This document shows, piece after piece, positions 1 through 6,230 of a DNA stretch of 7,632 bases; position 1 is the first letter of the stretch, and every line of letters starts with the position of its first letter. The position numbers and the translations under genes were made by a program. Origin of the DNA: Chloroflexota bacterium (lineage in GTDB: Bacteria > Chloroflexota > Dehalococcoidia > SM23-28-2 > RBG-16-64-32); the NCBI GenBank assembly GCA_016190405.1, contig JACPQO010000177.1:1-7632 (forward strand), read 5' to 3'. The notes under the pieces were generated by a model. The model did not search any database. It was given only the letters and a program-made list of their open reading frames with translations, and was not told the origin of the DNA.

Positions 1-813
1 CTCGTCTACGGACTGGTCAGGGGTGGAGGCGCCCGCCGTCACGCCCACAGCCTCCCTCCCCTCAAGCCATGCTGGATCGATCTCCCTGGCCCGCTCGACG
101 TGGTGCGTCTCCACGCCGGTGCTGGCGCAGGTCTGGGCCAGCTTGCGTGTGTATGCGCTGTTGCGGCCGCCCACCACGATCAAGAGATCGCATACCGCCG
201 CCAGCTCGCGGGCAGCGTGATAGCGCTCATCGGTCTCCGGGCAGGTGGTGTTTACGATGCGTAGCTCATTGATGCGGCCGATGTTGTGGTTCACGAAGCC
301 GGCCACGAACTCGGCGAATGACTCCTCGCTCTTGGTGGTCTGGGCCAGAAGCGCGACCTTGCGGCGCGGGATGTCGATCTCGGCCTGCGGGTCGAGGATC
401 GCGGTGCCCTTCCCCTCCGTCCAGGCCAGCACACCTCGAACCTCCGGATGGTCCTGTTCGCCGTAGATTATCAGCCTGAACCCATCCGCACATAGAGCCT
501 GAGCAGCCTTCTGCGACTTGCGGACGATGGGACAGGTGGCGTCGATGACATCCAGCCCGCGCTGCGCCGCCTCGGCGGTGATCTCCGGCCCTCGACCATG
601 GGCAGTGACGGCGACTGTGTCGCTCTTAACGTCGTCGAGCCCCCCTACCACCTTGACCCCCTTCGCCGCCAGGTCGTCCACCACCACCGGATTGTGTACT
701 ATCGAACCCAGGCTATCGATACGGCCTCGCTTCTCGGCCGCCTGCTCCACCACCTCGATCGCGCGACGAACACCGAAGCAGAATCCCAACGCTTTCGCTC
801 TTAATATCCTCAT
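1..813 (-). CDS. ispH: 4-hydroxy-3-methylbut-2-enyl diphosphate reductase IspH (LytB), 3'-truncated by window edge
   Basis: This is the last enzyme of the MEP pathway. It reductively dehydroxylates HMBPP to IPP and DMAPP in the cytosol, using a [4Fe-4S] cluster. The visible 271 residues read without a stop to base 1; the family is usually about 300 residues, so roughly the last 30-40 are missing. All three cluster cysteines are present: C12 (GFCFGV), C94 (DATCPIV) and C191 (NTTCPET). The substrate-site motif HPE (122-124), with the catalytic glutamate, is present, as are QTT (158-160), GGRNS (215-219) and GASTPD (261-266). The ATG at 813 is preceded by GAGGAG at good spacing. The gene begins 18 bases after the hpnE stop, so it probably shares the hpn transcript. 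Two usually conserved spots look different: RY where RQ is common (after C191), and NSAYT where NSSNS or NSANT is common. The assignment is secure. Confidence 0.96.
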   Translation of the reverse strand, partial: MRILRAKALGFCFGVRRAIEVVEQAAEKRGRIDSLGSIVHNPVVVDDLAAKGVKVVGGLDDVKSDTVAVTAHGRGPEITAEAAQRGLDVIDATCPIVRKSQKAAQALCADGFRLIIYGEQDHPEVRGVLAWTEGKGTAILDPQAEIDIPRRKVALLAQTTKSEESFAEFVAGFVNHNIGRINELRIVNTTCPETDERYHAARELAAVCDLLIVVGGRNSAYTRKLAQTCASTGVETHHVERAREIDPAWLEGREAVGVTAGASTPDQSVDE

Positions 814-831
814 CGCGGCTCCTCTAGACGA

Positions 832-2271
832 TTACGGATAATAACCTCGCATAACGTTCTTGCTAGGTCGCGCTAGCCACCTCCTTTCTGGGGGCTGTTC
901 GCCCTGCTGTCCGCAGCACCTCCGCAGCACCTCCCGGGCCGCCAGCAACCCGCTGCGCACCGCGCTCTCCATGGTTGCCGGCCACCCTGTGGCGGTCCAG
1001 TCGCCTGCCAGGAACAGATTGCCCACTGGCGTCCGCTGGCCGGGTCGCAAACGGGAGATGCCGGGGCGGGCCGCGAACGTGGCGTGTCGCTGTTTCACCA
1101 CCAGCGTGCGCTTGAGCTCCGCCGTCCGCGCCGCCGGGAACAGAGCCTGCACCTCGCGATCGAACTGCCGGATGATCTCCGCCGCTGGCATCTCCGCGAA
1201 CTCCTGCGCGCCGCTCAGCGAGACATCCAGGTACTGGCCTGTCCGGCGCGAAGCCGAAGGGCCGTCGCCCTCCTGGCCCCAGAGCCTCGACTTGTTGAAC
1301 ACCCATTGCAGAGGCGTGTTCAGGAACGCCGCGAACTCCATATTCGTAACCTGCCGGTCGTACCACATGTGGACGTTCACGATGGCCGACGTGTCGATAT
1401 GGCCAATACGCCCGAAGAACGGTTCCTCACGAAGCGGCTTCGGCAAAAGCGGCAGTAACGACCGCGCGTCCACAGCCAGCACTAGGTATTCCGGATCAAT
1501 GTCCAGCCCGCTCGTCGCCACACGGCCATCCTCCAGCCGCAGGCCGGCGATCCGTTCGCCAAGGCGCACCTCACCACCCCGGGCCTCGATGTACTCCCGC
1601 GCCGCCTCGGCCAGTAACACGGACAGTCCGACCCTGGCCCAGCCCACGTTGGCCCCGTTGCGGTCCCGCAAGAACCCCTCCTGGAACACCATCAAGGCCA
1701 GGTCGGCGCTGACCGTATCGATGTCGCCGTTCAGAGTGGGTAGCACGATAAGGTTCCAGAAGCCGCGGATGGCGTTCTCCGTCTGACCGTGGGCCCGGAG
1801 CCAGTCGGCGAAGGTAACGTCGTCTAGTCCTGGACGGGCTTCTCGGTCTAGCGACCGTATTCGTGCCATCGCGTAGGCCGCACGCGCCTTCTCTGTCGGC
1901 GAGAGGGAACGGAACCGCAGCAGCGAAGGCAGCAGGTGCAGCGGCGGCGGCAGCGCCCCGCTCTCCAGCACGCTCTCTCCCCATACCTTGTCGATCACCC
2001 GCACCCGCATCTGTCGCTGAAGGTGGGCTTTGTGCCACACCCCGAGCCGCTTCAGGAGGCGGATGTACTGGGTACAGCAGCCCAGGAATACGTGCTGGCC
2101 GTTGTCCACCTCCAACCCGGATCGCCTGTCCACGTACGAGTAGGCGCGCCCGCCCAGGAAGGGCCGCTTCTCCACCAGCGTCACCCTGAGGCCGGCATCG
2201 GCCAGCTCACAGGCGGCGGCGATGCCCGCCAGGCCACCGCCAACCACGAGAACGGATGGCCTCTCGCTCAC
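832..2271 (-). CDS. hpnE: Hydroxysqualene dehydroxylase HpnE (FAD-dependent amine oxidase/desaturase family)
   Basis: Predicted to reduce hydroxysqualene to squalene, the last step of the bacterial HpnCDE route; it is probably membrane-associated. The 479-residue product opens with an ADP-binding fold: VVGGGLAG at 9-16, an acidic residue closing beta-2 (E34), then FLGGRAYSY (38-46). DNGQHVFLGCC (56-66) is the block typical of HpnE and related carotenoid desaturases. The C-terminal FAD signature AGDWTATGWPATMESA has GDW at 423-425. The frame stays open upstream to 2538, but that extension is low-complexity Ala/Gly/Pro sequence lying over hpnD. The start is therefore placed at GTG 2271, whose GTGA overlaps the hpnD stop by 4 bases and puts the FAD fold at the N-terminus. 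The last 30 or so residues, after the FAD motif, are polar and unrecognised. A phytoene-desaturase-like role is a weaker alternative; the neighbours favour HpnE. Confidence 0.92.
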   Translation of the reverse strand: MSERPSVLVVGGGLAGIAAACELADAGLRVTLVEKRPFLGGRAYSYVDRRSGLEVDNGQHVFLGCCTQYIRLLKRLGVWHKAHLQRQMRVRVIDKVWGESVLESGALPPPLHLLPSLLRFRSLSPTEKARAAYAMARIRSLDREARPGLDDVTFADWLRAHGQTENAIRGFWNLIVLPTLNGDIDTVSADLALMVFQEGFLRDRNGANVGWARVGLSVLLAEAAREYIEARGGEVRLGERIAGLRLEDGRVATSGLDIDPEYLVLAVDARSLLPLLPKPLREEPFFGRIGHIDTSAIVNVHMWYDRQVTNMEFAAFLNTPLQWVFNKSRLWGQEGDGPSASRRTGQYLDVSLSGAQEFAEMPAAEIIRQFDREVQALFPAARTAELKRTLVVKQRHATFAARPGISRLRPGQRTPVGNLFLAGDWTATGWPATMESAVRSGLLAAREVLRRCCGQQGEQPPERRWLARPSKNVMRGYYP

Positions 2272-3128
2272 AGCACCAGGCTCCTCACCAGTTCGCGGCC
2301 CGCCAGCGCCAGCTTCTGGCCCGCGCTCAGGCTTAGGCGTCGCCTTAGCACCGTCTCCGGCTGCCGCTGGATGTCGTCCAGGATCCTGCTGTATATCCCC
2401 GCCATCACCCCCACGCAGGCCCTCGCCCGCCGGGGCAAGTACGGGAAGAGCAACCTGCCGCGCTTGTAGTATTCCCCCGCCCTGGTGACCTGAAAGGCCA
2501 TGAGCCGGCGGAAGGTATCGGTGGCCACGCCCGCGCACAGGTCGTCCTCCGCATAGGCGAAGCGGGCTAGCTCGTTCTGGGGCAGGTAGATGCGGTCCCG
2601 CTGGAGATCCTCCTGGACGTCGCGCAGTATGTTCGTGAGCTGCAGGGCGATGCCCAGGCTCGCCGCGTACTCCCTGGCCTGCTCTCCGCCGCGATAGCCG
2701 AAGATCTCGATGGAGATCAGCCCCACCACAGAGGCCACCAGGTAACAGTAGCGCTTCAGCTCGTGGAAGCTTTGATAACGCCGCACGGTCAGGTCCATCT
2801 CCACTCCATCGATGAGCCGGTAGAAGTACTCCTGCGGGATCCGATAACGGTTGATGGCATCCCTGAGGGCCAGAAAAACCGAGCCCTGGGGACGCCCTTG
2901 CAGGCAGCGGTCAAGCGATTCCCGGTAAGCTGCTAACTGTACGGCTGCCTCTTGGGACGGCAGTCCGGCGTCCACGATGTCGTCGCACTCCCGCGCGAAC
3001 GCGTAGGCGGCGTATATGGAGCGCCTCTGCTGACCTGGCAGCAGCATGAAACCGTAGTAGAAATTCTTGGCCTCGCGCTTGGTGAGGGCCTGGCAGTGAT
3101 CGTAGGCATCCGACAGTTCGTCCCTCAT
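2268..3128 (-). CDS. hpnD: Presqualene diphosphate synthase HpnD
   Basis: A trans-isoprenyl diphosphate synthase of the squalene/phytoene synthase family, predicted to condense two farnesyl diphosphates into presqualene diphosphate. The product has 286 residues, the usual family size. The first aspartate-rich Mg2+-diphosphate site is CDDIVD (48-53). The second is DVQED (170-174), within LQLTNILRDVQEDLQRDRIY. The N-terminal block KNFYYGFMLLP (21-31) is also typical. The ATG at 3128 overlaps the hpnC stop in an ATGA junction, and GAAGGGAG lies just upstream. The frame is open about 16 codons further back, but that Ala/Gly-rich extension would overlap hpnC. HpnD rather than HpnC is assigned because it has the DVQED form with RIYLP and lacks the NFWQDV block of its neighbour. 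A phytoene synthase role cannot be fully excluded from sequence alone, but the hpnC and hpnE partners argue against it. Confidence 0.92.
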   Translation of the reverse strand: MRDELSDAYDHCQALTKREAKNFYYGFMLLPGQQRRSIYAAYAFARECDDIVDAGLPSQEAAVQLAAYRESLDRCLQGRPQGSVFLALRDAINRYRIPQEYFYRLIDGVEMDLTVRRYQSFHELKRYCYLVASVVGLISIEIFGYRGGEQAREYAASLGIALQLTNILRDVQEDLQRDRIYLPQNELARFAYAEDDLCAGVATDTFRRLMAFQVTRAGEYYKRGRLLFPYLPRRARACVGVMAGIYSRILDDIQRQPETVLRRRLSLSAGQKLALAGRELVRSLVL

Positions 3129-4006
3129 GATGCTCCCTTCACCCGCAGCGGCAGCAGCGCCCGGACAGCCAGCCATGCCTTGCGCGGCTTCGACAGCTTC
3201 GGCGGCCGATGCAGCACGTCGTAGCCGCTGCGCTCGATGGCGTCGAGCACCGCCAGCCCACCCAGGCTGAACAGCCGAACGTCCAGCCTGAGGCGGCCGC
3301 GCACCCTGGAGATGAGCCCCAAGCCGCGCCGGAACAGCTTCCGTGTCCTTTCGACCTGGAAAGCCATTAGGTCACAGAAGCGTTCGTCGAAGCGGGTCTC
3401 CAGCAGATCCGCTTCGCTGTAGCCGAAGCGCCCCATGTCTTCCAGGGGGATATAGATGCGGCCCTTGTCCAGGTCGCGGCGTACGTCCTGCCAGAAGTTA
3501 GTCAGTTGGAGGGCAGAGCAAGTGGCGTCCGAAAGCTTCTGCCGCTCCTTGTCCCGATACTCGAAGAGGTACAGCACGAGGTGGCCCACCGGGTTCGCGG
3601 AGTTCTCGCAGTAGCCCAGCAGGTCGCTGAACGTCCGGTAGCGGCTGACCCGCTGGTCGATCCGATTGGCCTCGACGAGCCGCAGGAACGGCTCCGGCGG
3701 GATATCCAAGCGGCGAATCGTCTCTTGAAGGGCAACGAACGCGGGCTGCCGGGGGCCGCCGTCGTAGCACCGCCGCAACTCCGCCTCCCATTCGTCCAGG
3801 AGCGTTAAGCGGTCGCCCTCGGCCTCGTCCCCCAGGTCGTCCACGCCGCGACAGTAGGCGTAGACGGCGTACATGTGGGGGCGAAGGGCGCGCGGAAGTA
3901 GCCACGAGGCTACGGTGAAGTTCTCGTAGTGACTCGTCGCCAGGCGCTGACAGTAGGCATATGCCTCCGCCAGCGAGTACGGCTTGGCCGGACCCTGAGC
4001 TATCAC
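3125..4006 (-). CDS. hpnC: Hydroxysqualene synthase HpnC (squalene/phytoene synthase family)
   Basis: First gene of the squalene operon. HpnC converts presqualene diphosphate to hydroxysqualene, which HpnE then reduces. The 293-residue protein has SHYENFTVASWLLP (25-38), characteristic of HpnC. The first metal site is DDLGDE (56-61), the second DVRRD (174-178). The block NFWQDVRRDLDKGRIYIP (170-187) separates HpnC from HpnD. The start is GTG at 4006, with GAGGGAG 5-6 bases upstream; no better ATG lies nearby. It overlaps hpnD by 4 bases at the 3' end, so translation is probably coupled. About 790 bases of non-coding DNA lie upstream, so the operon promoter is presumably there. HpnC and HpnD are paralogues and share the trans-prenyltransferase fold. 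Order C-D-E is the common arrangement in bacteria that make squalene this way. Confidence 0.93.
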   Translation of the reverse strand: MIAQGPAKPYSLAEAYAYCQRLATSHYENFTVASWLLPRALRPHMYAVYAYCRGVDDLGDEAEGDRLTLLDEWEAELRRCYDGGPRQPAFVALQETIRRLDIPPEPFLRLVEANRIDQRVSRYRTFSDLLGYCENSANPVGHLVLYLFEYRDKERQKLSDATCSALQLTNFWQDVRRDLDKGRIYIPLEDMGRFGYSEADLLETRFDERFCDLMAFQVERTRKLFRRGLGLISRVRGRLRLDVRLFSLGGLAVLDAIERSGYDVLHRPPKLSKPRKAWLAVRALLPLRVKGAS

Positions 4007-4024
4007 GGCGTCTCCCTCGCTTCA

Positions 4025-4069
4025 GGGGTACTGGGTGCGATGTACCCCCTACTGCCTACCCACTGGGTG
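4025..4069. repeat. Inverted repeat plus paired ACTGGGTG direct repeats just upstream of hpnC
   Basis: GGGGTAC (4025-4031) and its perfect complement GTACCCC (4042-4048) flank a 10-base spacer, ending 18 bases before the hpnC GTG. ACTGGGTG occurs at 4030-4037 and again at 4062-4069, 32 bases apart, close to three helical turns. The second copy sits in a small palindrome, ACCCA-C-TGGGT (4058-4068). The arrangement could be an operator for a dimeric regulator or a leader hairpin next to the hpnC ribosome-binding site. The repeats are visible; the function is inference. Confidence 0.4.
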
Positions 4070-4122
4070 GCCGTGGCGCGAACCGCTCCGGCCGCGAGGG
4101 AGCTGATGGGGATTTGCGGGGC

Positions 4123-4157
4123 GAATTAATTATGAATAGATAATGACCAGACTACAG
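4123..4157 (-). promoter_or_regulatory. Possible promoter of the hpnCDE-ispH operon (AT-rich patch)
   Basis: A conspicuous AT-rich patch (4123-4146) in GC-rich DNA. Read on the minus strand it contains CATAAT (4134-4129), a fair -10 hexamer. The hexamer 17 bases upstream (CTGTAG) is a poor -35, so sigma-70 use is uncertain. A start near 4122 would give a leader of about 115 bases carrying the 4025-4069 repeats. This is a weak call. Confidence 0.2.
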
Positions 4158-4796
4158 CCGTGATACGCCACCCTCGTCGGCACCTGCGGCCCAAGATGCT
4201 TATGGTTACGCTATACTCAACCTCCTGCTACCTACTAGCACAATTCTACGCCCTGGCGTCATCAAGTCAATAGAACTCGCTTGCTAGAAAAGTTGAAACT
4301 CGTCCCTTTGGCAGCGTGCCTACTAAGCGCCTGCGGAACCCAGATGCCGATGTTCGTCCAGTGGCAGCTAAGTTTGGGGTTCGCTCCGAATAGCTTCGCT
4401 GCATCGCGGTTGGCCGCGCCCCTGTCTGAAGAGCTCGGTCGGTATAGGGCAGTATCTCAGGCCTGCGCTCCTGCCTGAAGAAACCGCGTGCCAGCGGGTA
4501 GGCCGCTTATGGTGGTCTTGCCCCAGTGCGGGGAGGCAGCAACACATATGTTCTAGTGGACGATATGCGCAACGAGTGAACCTCACGCGCGGATCGCGTT
4601 GGCCCCGACCTGATCTAGCCGCAGCGACTGTGTCCGTGCGGGGGCTGAACGTAGTGTAAACTGGGTTACGTTGCCTTGGTTGCGGGTGCTGGGGTGACCA
4701 TGCCCGCCTTCCAAAGCGAGCGGTATCAGTCACTCCGCAAACCGTCCTCAGCTTCGGTCATGTGCGCCGTGAATGGCGTTCGGGTGACCAGATCAC

Positions 4797-5174
4797 TTAC
4801 TCGCATGGGCATAGGGACGAAATTAGCCTTGGCAAAGGCTCCAACTTGGAACGGTAGGTACATCCGCCGCGCTGGCTGATCTCCGTCTCGTATGCGATGT
4901 CGTCCTCTTCGCCCAGCACGACGATGGCAGCGTCAGGTGAGACCTGCTGGAGCTCCCCCAGCACATCCAGCCAGCGGGCCCTGAGAGCGGTACAATCGAC
5001 GACGATCTTGGAGGGAGCCAGATGCTCGGCCGCCTTGAGGGCCTCATCCAGGGATTCGACGCCCAGCGCCAGGCGACAGCCAGCACGCACCAGGTCCTCG
5101 GTCAGTACCGACCGACAGGTCGTCACGGGAGAGACGACCAGGAGCGGTCGCGCGTTGGTTTTGGGCTTGGCCAT
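4797..5174 (-). CDS. Small receiver-like (response-regulator fold) protein, degenerate and cysteine-rich
   Basis: A 125-residue protein whose pattern resembles a stand-alone CheY-like receiver: beta-1 LLVVSPV (11-17), a helix, beta-3 KIVVD ending in D60 at the phospho-acceptor position, beta-4 AIVVLGE (83-89), and a beta-5 lysine K110 in YRSKLEPLPRLISSL. The acidic pair expected after beta-1 is replaced by S15-P16, and the usual Thr/Ser after beta-4 is not evident, so normal phosphorylation is doubtful. Six cysteines (20, 33, 61, 105, 122, 124) are many for this fold, and the protein ends in CPCE. The ATG at 5174 has a modest GAGGG about 9 bases upstream. The gene lies 84 bases beyond the lipoprotein stop, past a terminator-like hairpin, so it may be transcribed separately or by read-through. 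No DNA-binding or output domain is present. The fold assignment is by pattern only; the role is unknown. Confidence 0.65.
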   Translation of the reverse strand: MAKPKTNARPLLVVSPVTTCRSVLTEDLVRAGCRLALGVESLDEALKAAEHLAPSKIVVDCTALRARWLDVLGELQQVSPDAAIVVLGEEDDIAYETEISQRGGCTYRSKLEPLPRLISSLCPCE

Positions 5175-5217
5175 AGGTCTTGGCCCTCAAGGGCTCAGGG
5201 GAGGCGACGGGTGGAAA

Positions 5218-5250
5218 CCGCCCCCCGGAACATAAAAGCTCCGGGGGCGG
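5218..5250 (-). terminator. Rho-independent-like terminator after the redox operon
   Basis: Read on the minus strand, CCGCCCCCGGA (5250-5240) pairs with TCCGGGGGGCGG (5229-5218), an 11-base GC-rich stem with one bulged G and a 10-base A/T-rich loop. It is followed by a short TTT run. It begins 8 bases after the lipoprotein stop codon. The stem is very stable but the T tract is short, so termination may be partial. Confidence 0.7.
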
Positions 5251-5258
5251 AAGGCGCC

Positions 5259-5792
5259 TTACTGAACGGCCAGGGTGGCGTGCATACCCTTCTCGTGGTG
5301 GGTGAAGGTTTCCGTGCCCACCGTCTCCACGATCAGGCAGCCGATCTCGTAGGTGCCCGGGCTCAGGTTCACCGTGAATTCCCCGCTCTCGCCGGGCTCA
5401 AGCTCCAGCTCGTCTTCGCCGTCCACGCTCATCACCATACCCTCGATCTCCTCGGCGTGACCGGCCTCCATTCCCATCTCGGCCGCCTCCACCATCTCGA
5501 CCAGCAGGTGTGACATCTCCTGCGCGGCGTAGACCATCAGCTCGTGCTCGAACTTGCCCTCGTTCTTCACCTTGAAGGTGACTTCGCCGGCCGGGATCGC
5601 CGTGGTATCCAGGTCATAGGTCCAGGCCTCGTCGGTTTCCGTCATCGTCACATTGACGACGGTACCCTCATCGCCGCCGCCATCGGTGGCGGCACCTTCT
5701 TCTCCGCCACCACCGCCGCCGCACGCGGAGAGTGCTCCCGCGAGCAGCAGGCCCCCGGCGATCAGGAAAAGTCTTTTCATCATGGTAGACAT
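5259..5792 (-). CDS. Cupredoxin-like (blue copper) lipoprotein
   Basis: Predicted exported, lipid-anchored copper electron carrier or copper-binding protein. The N-terminus is a lipoprotein signal: positive MMKR, a hydrophobic stretch (9-20), then the lipobox LSAC with C24 as the lipidated residue. A Gly/Glu/Asp-rich linker follows (25-43). The rest is a plastocyanin-like beta domain: AIPAGEVTFKVKNEG (65-79), H83 in FEHEL, then TYEIGC with C152, H165 and M170 in HHEKGM, fitting type 1 copper ligands His-Cys-His-Met. Cys to His spacing is 13 residues, much longer than the usual 3-5, because of an inserted VETVGTETFT stretch. A Met- and Glu-rich segment (93-120) lies between the first His and the C-terminal ligands. 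The ATG at 5792 is chosen because the signal peptide starts there and AAAGGA lies 8 bases upstream. It follows the CuA gene by 14 bases and ends the operon. Which natural partner it serves is unknown. Confidence 0.85.
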   Translation of the reverse strand: MSTMMKRLFLIAGGLLLAGALSACGGGGGGEEGAATDGGGDEGTVVNVTMTETDEAWTYDLDTTAIPAGEVTFKVKNEGKFEHELMVYAAQEMSHLLVEMVEAAEMGMEAGHAEEIEGMVMSVDGEDELELEPGESGEFTVNLSPGTYEIGCLIVETVGTETFTHHEKGMHATLAVQ

Positions 5793-5806
5793 CTTGTTTT
5801 TCCTTT

Positions 5807-6217
5807 CTAAGACGTTACTTCCGACCCGCTCGTCTGTGGCTCGACAACCAGCTTCCCCTTCATATCGCGGTGGTCGCCGCTGCACAGGATGGTGCAGGCG
5901 AAGGGGAAGGACCCTGGCCTGTCCGCCACGAAGTCGACGACCGTCACCTTGCCGGGGTAGACTTCGTCGATCTCGATCCCATAGGCCTCAAGGGCGAAGC
6001 CGTGTACCACATCGTTGCTGGTGATGCGCAGGCGCACCTTCTCTCCCTGTCTCAGGTGAATCGCTTCGTGGTCCCAGGTGCCATGGGCTCCCGTCAGCGT
6101 GACCACCTGGCCATCGAAGCCGCTGTCGCGCAGGGCCTGGTAGCCTATCACTGCGGCCGGCAGGCCGGCTATCGCCAGGAGGGCCAGGACCGTGGCTGCT
6201 ATGTTGAGCATCCTCAC
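5807..6217 (-). CDS. Membrane-anchored single-domain CuA cupredoxin (COX2-like)
   Basis: A 136-residue protein with one N-terminal membrane segment (about 4-26) and an extracytoplasmic cupredoxin domain. The C-terminal end carries the full dinuclear CuA pattern C-x3-C-x3-H-x2-M: C108, C112, H116, M119, with the upstream histidine H72 in VVHGF. This is the electron-entry site of cytochrome oxidase subunit II and of nitrous oxide reductase, yet the protein is far shorter than either: it lacks the second transmembrane helix of COX2 and any propeller domain of NosZ. The residue between the cysteines that is usually Glu in COX2 is Ile110, which is tolerable because that ligand acts through its backbone carbonyl. 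GTG at 6217 is preferred over ATG at 6211 because AGGGAG lies 7 bases before the GTG. That AGGGAG directly follows the stop of the upstream gene, suggesting coupled translation. Its partner enzyme is not visible. Confidence 0.87.
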   Translation of the reverse strand: MRMLNIAATVLALLAIAGLPAAVIGYQALRDSGFDGQVVTLTGAHGTWDHEAIHLRQGEKVRLRITSNDVVHGFALEAYGIEIDEVYPGKVTVVDFVADRPGSFPFACTILCSGDHRDMKGKLVVEPQTSGSEVTS

Positions 6218-6230
6218 GACGGCGCTCCCT

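Larger units (their letters stand above)
4007..4796. other. Long intergenic region, about 790 bases, no convincing gene
   Basis: No reading frame here has a good ribosome-binding site plus a recognisable protein. Composition is visibly less GC-rich than the flanking genes. Structures seen: the repeats at 4025-4069; the AT patch near 4123-4146; TCAGGC/GCCTGA arms at 4457-4462 and 4473-4478; CCCC-AGTGC-GGGG at 4521-4533; the 8-base palindrome ACATATGT near 4543-4550; ACGCG/CGCGT at 4585-4599; and GGGTGACCA twice, at 4692-4700 and 4782-4790. A third ACTGGGT occurs at 4660-4666. None forms a recognisable tRNA, SRP RNA, RNase P or known riboswitch. It could hold the hpn control region, an unrecognised small RNA, or decayed sequence. 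Confidence 0.6.

Noticed and set aside
860..1786. Plus-strand reading frame of 308 codons opposite hpnE
   Set aside because: It is Ser/Arg/Pro-rich, has no recognisable motif or ribosome-binding site, and lies wholly antisense to a well-supported gene; such frames are common in GC-rich DNA.
2272..2538. N-terminal extension of HpnE upstream of the GTG
   Set aside because: It overlaps hpnD, is low-complexity, and would push the FAD-binding fold about 90 residues from the N-terminus, contrary to the family.
4281..4478. Plus-strand 65-codon frame that looks like a lipoprotein signal (LLSACG)
   Set aside because: It has a TTG start with no ribosome-binding site, and nothing resembling a folded domain follows the apparent signal; a chance match.
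4505..4548. GC hairpin followed by AGGCAGCAAC, reminiscent of the SRP RNA core
   Set aside because: The apical loop AGTGC is not a GGAA-type tetraloop and the conserved internal loop is absent.
4600..4640. ACCTGATCTAG...GCAGCG resembling part of a TPP riboswitch
   Set aside because: The spacing between the conserved blocks is about 4 bases too short, the pairing stem is missing, and no CTGAGA block lies upstream.
4676..4879. Plus-strand 67-codon frame at the edge of the intergenic gap
   Set aside because: It has a TTG start without a ribosome-binding site, runs antisense into the receiver-like gene, and shows no protein-like pattern.
5793..5885. 31-codon upstream extension of the lipoprotein gene
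   Set aside because: It overlaps the CuA gene and would bury the signal peptide; the ATG at 5792 has its own ribosome-binding site.
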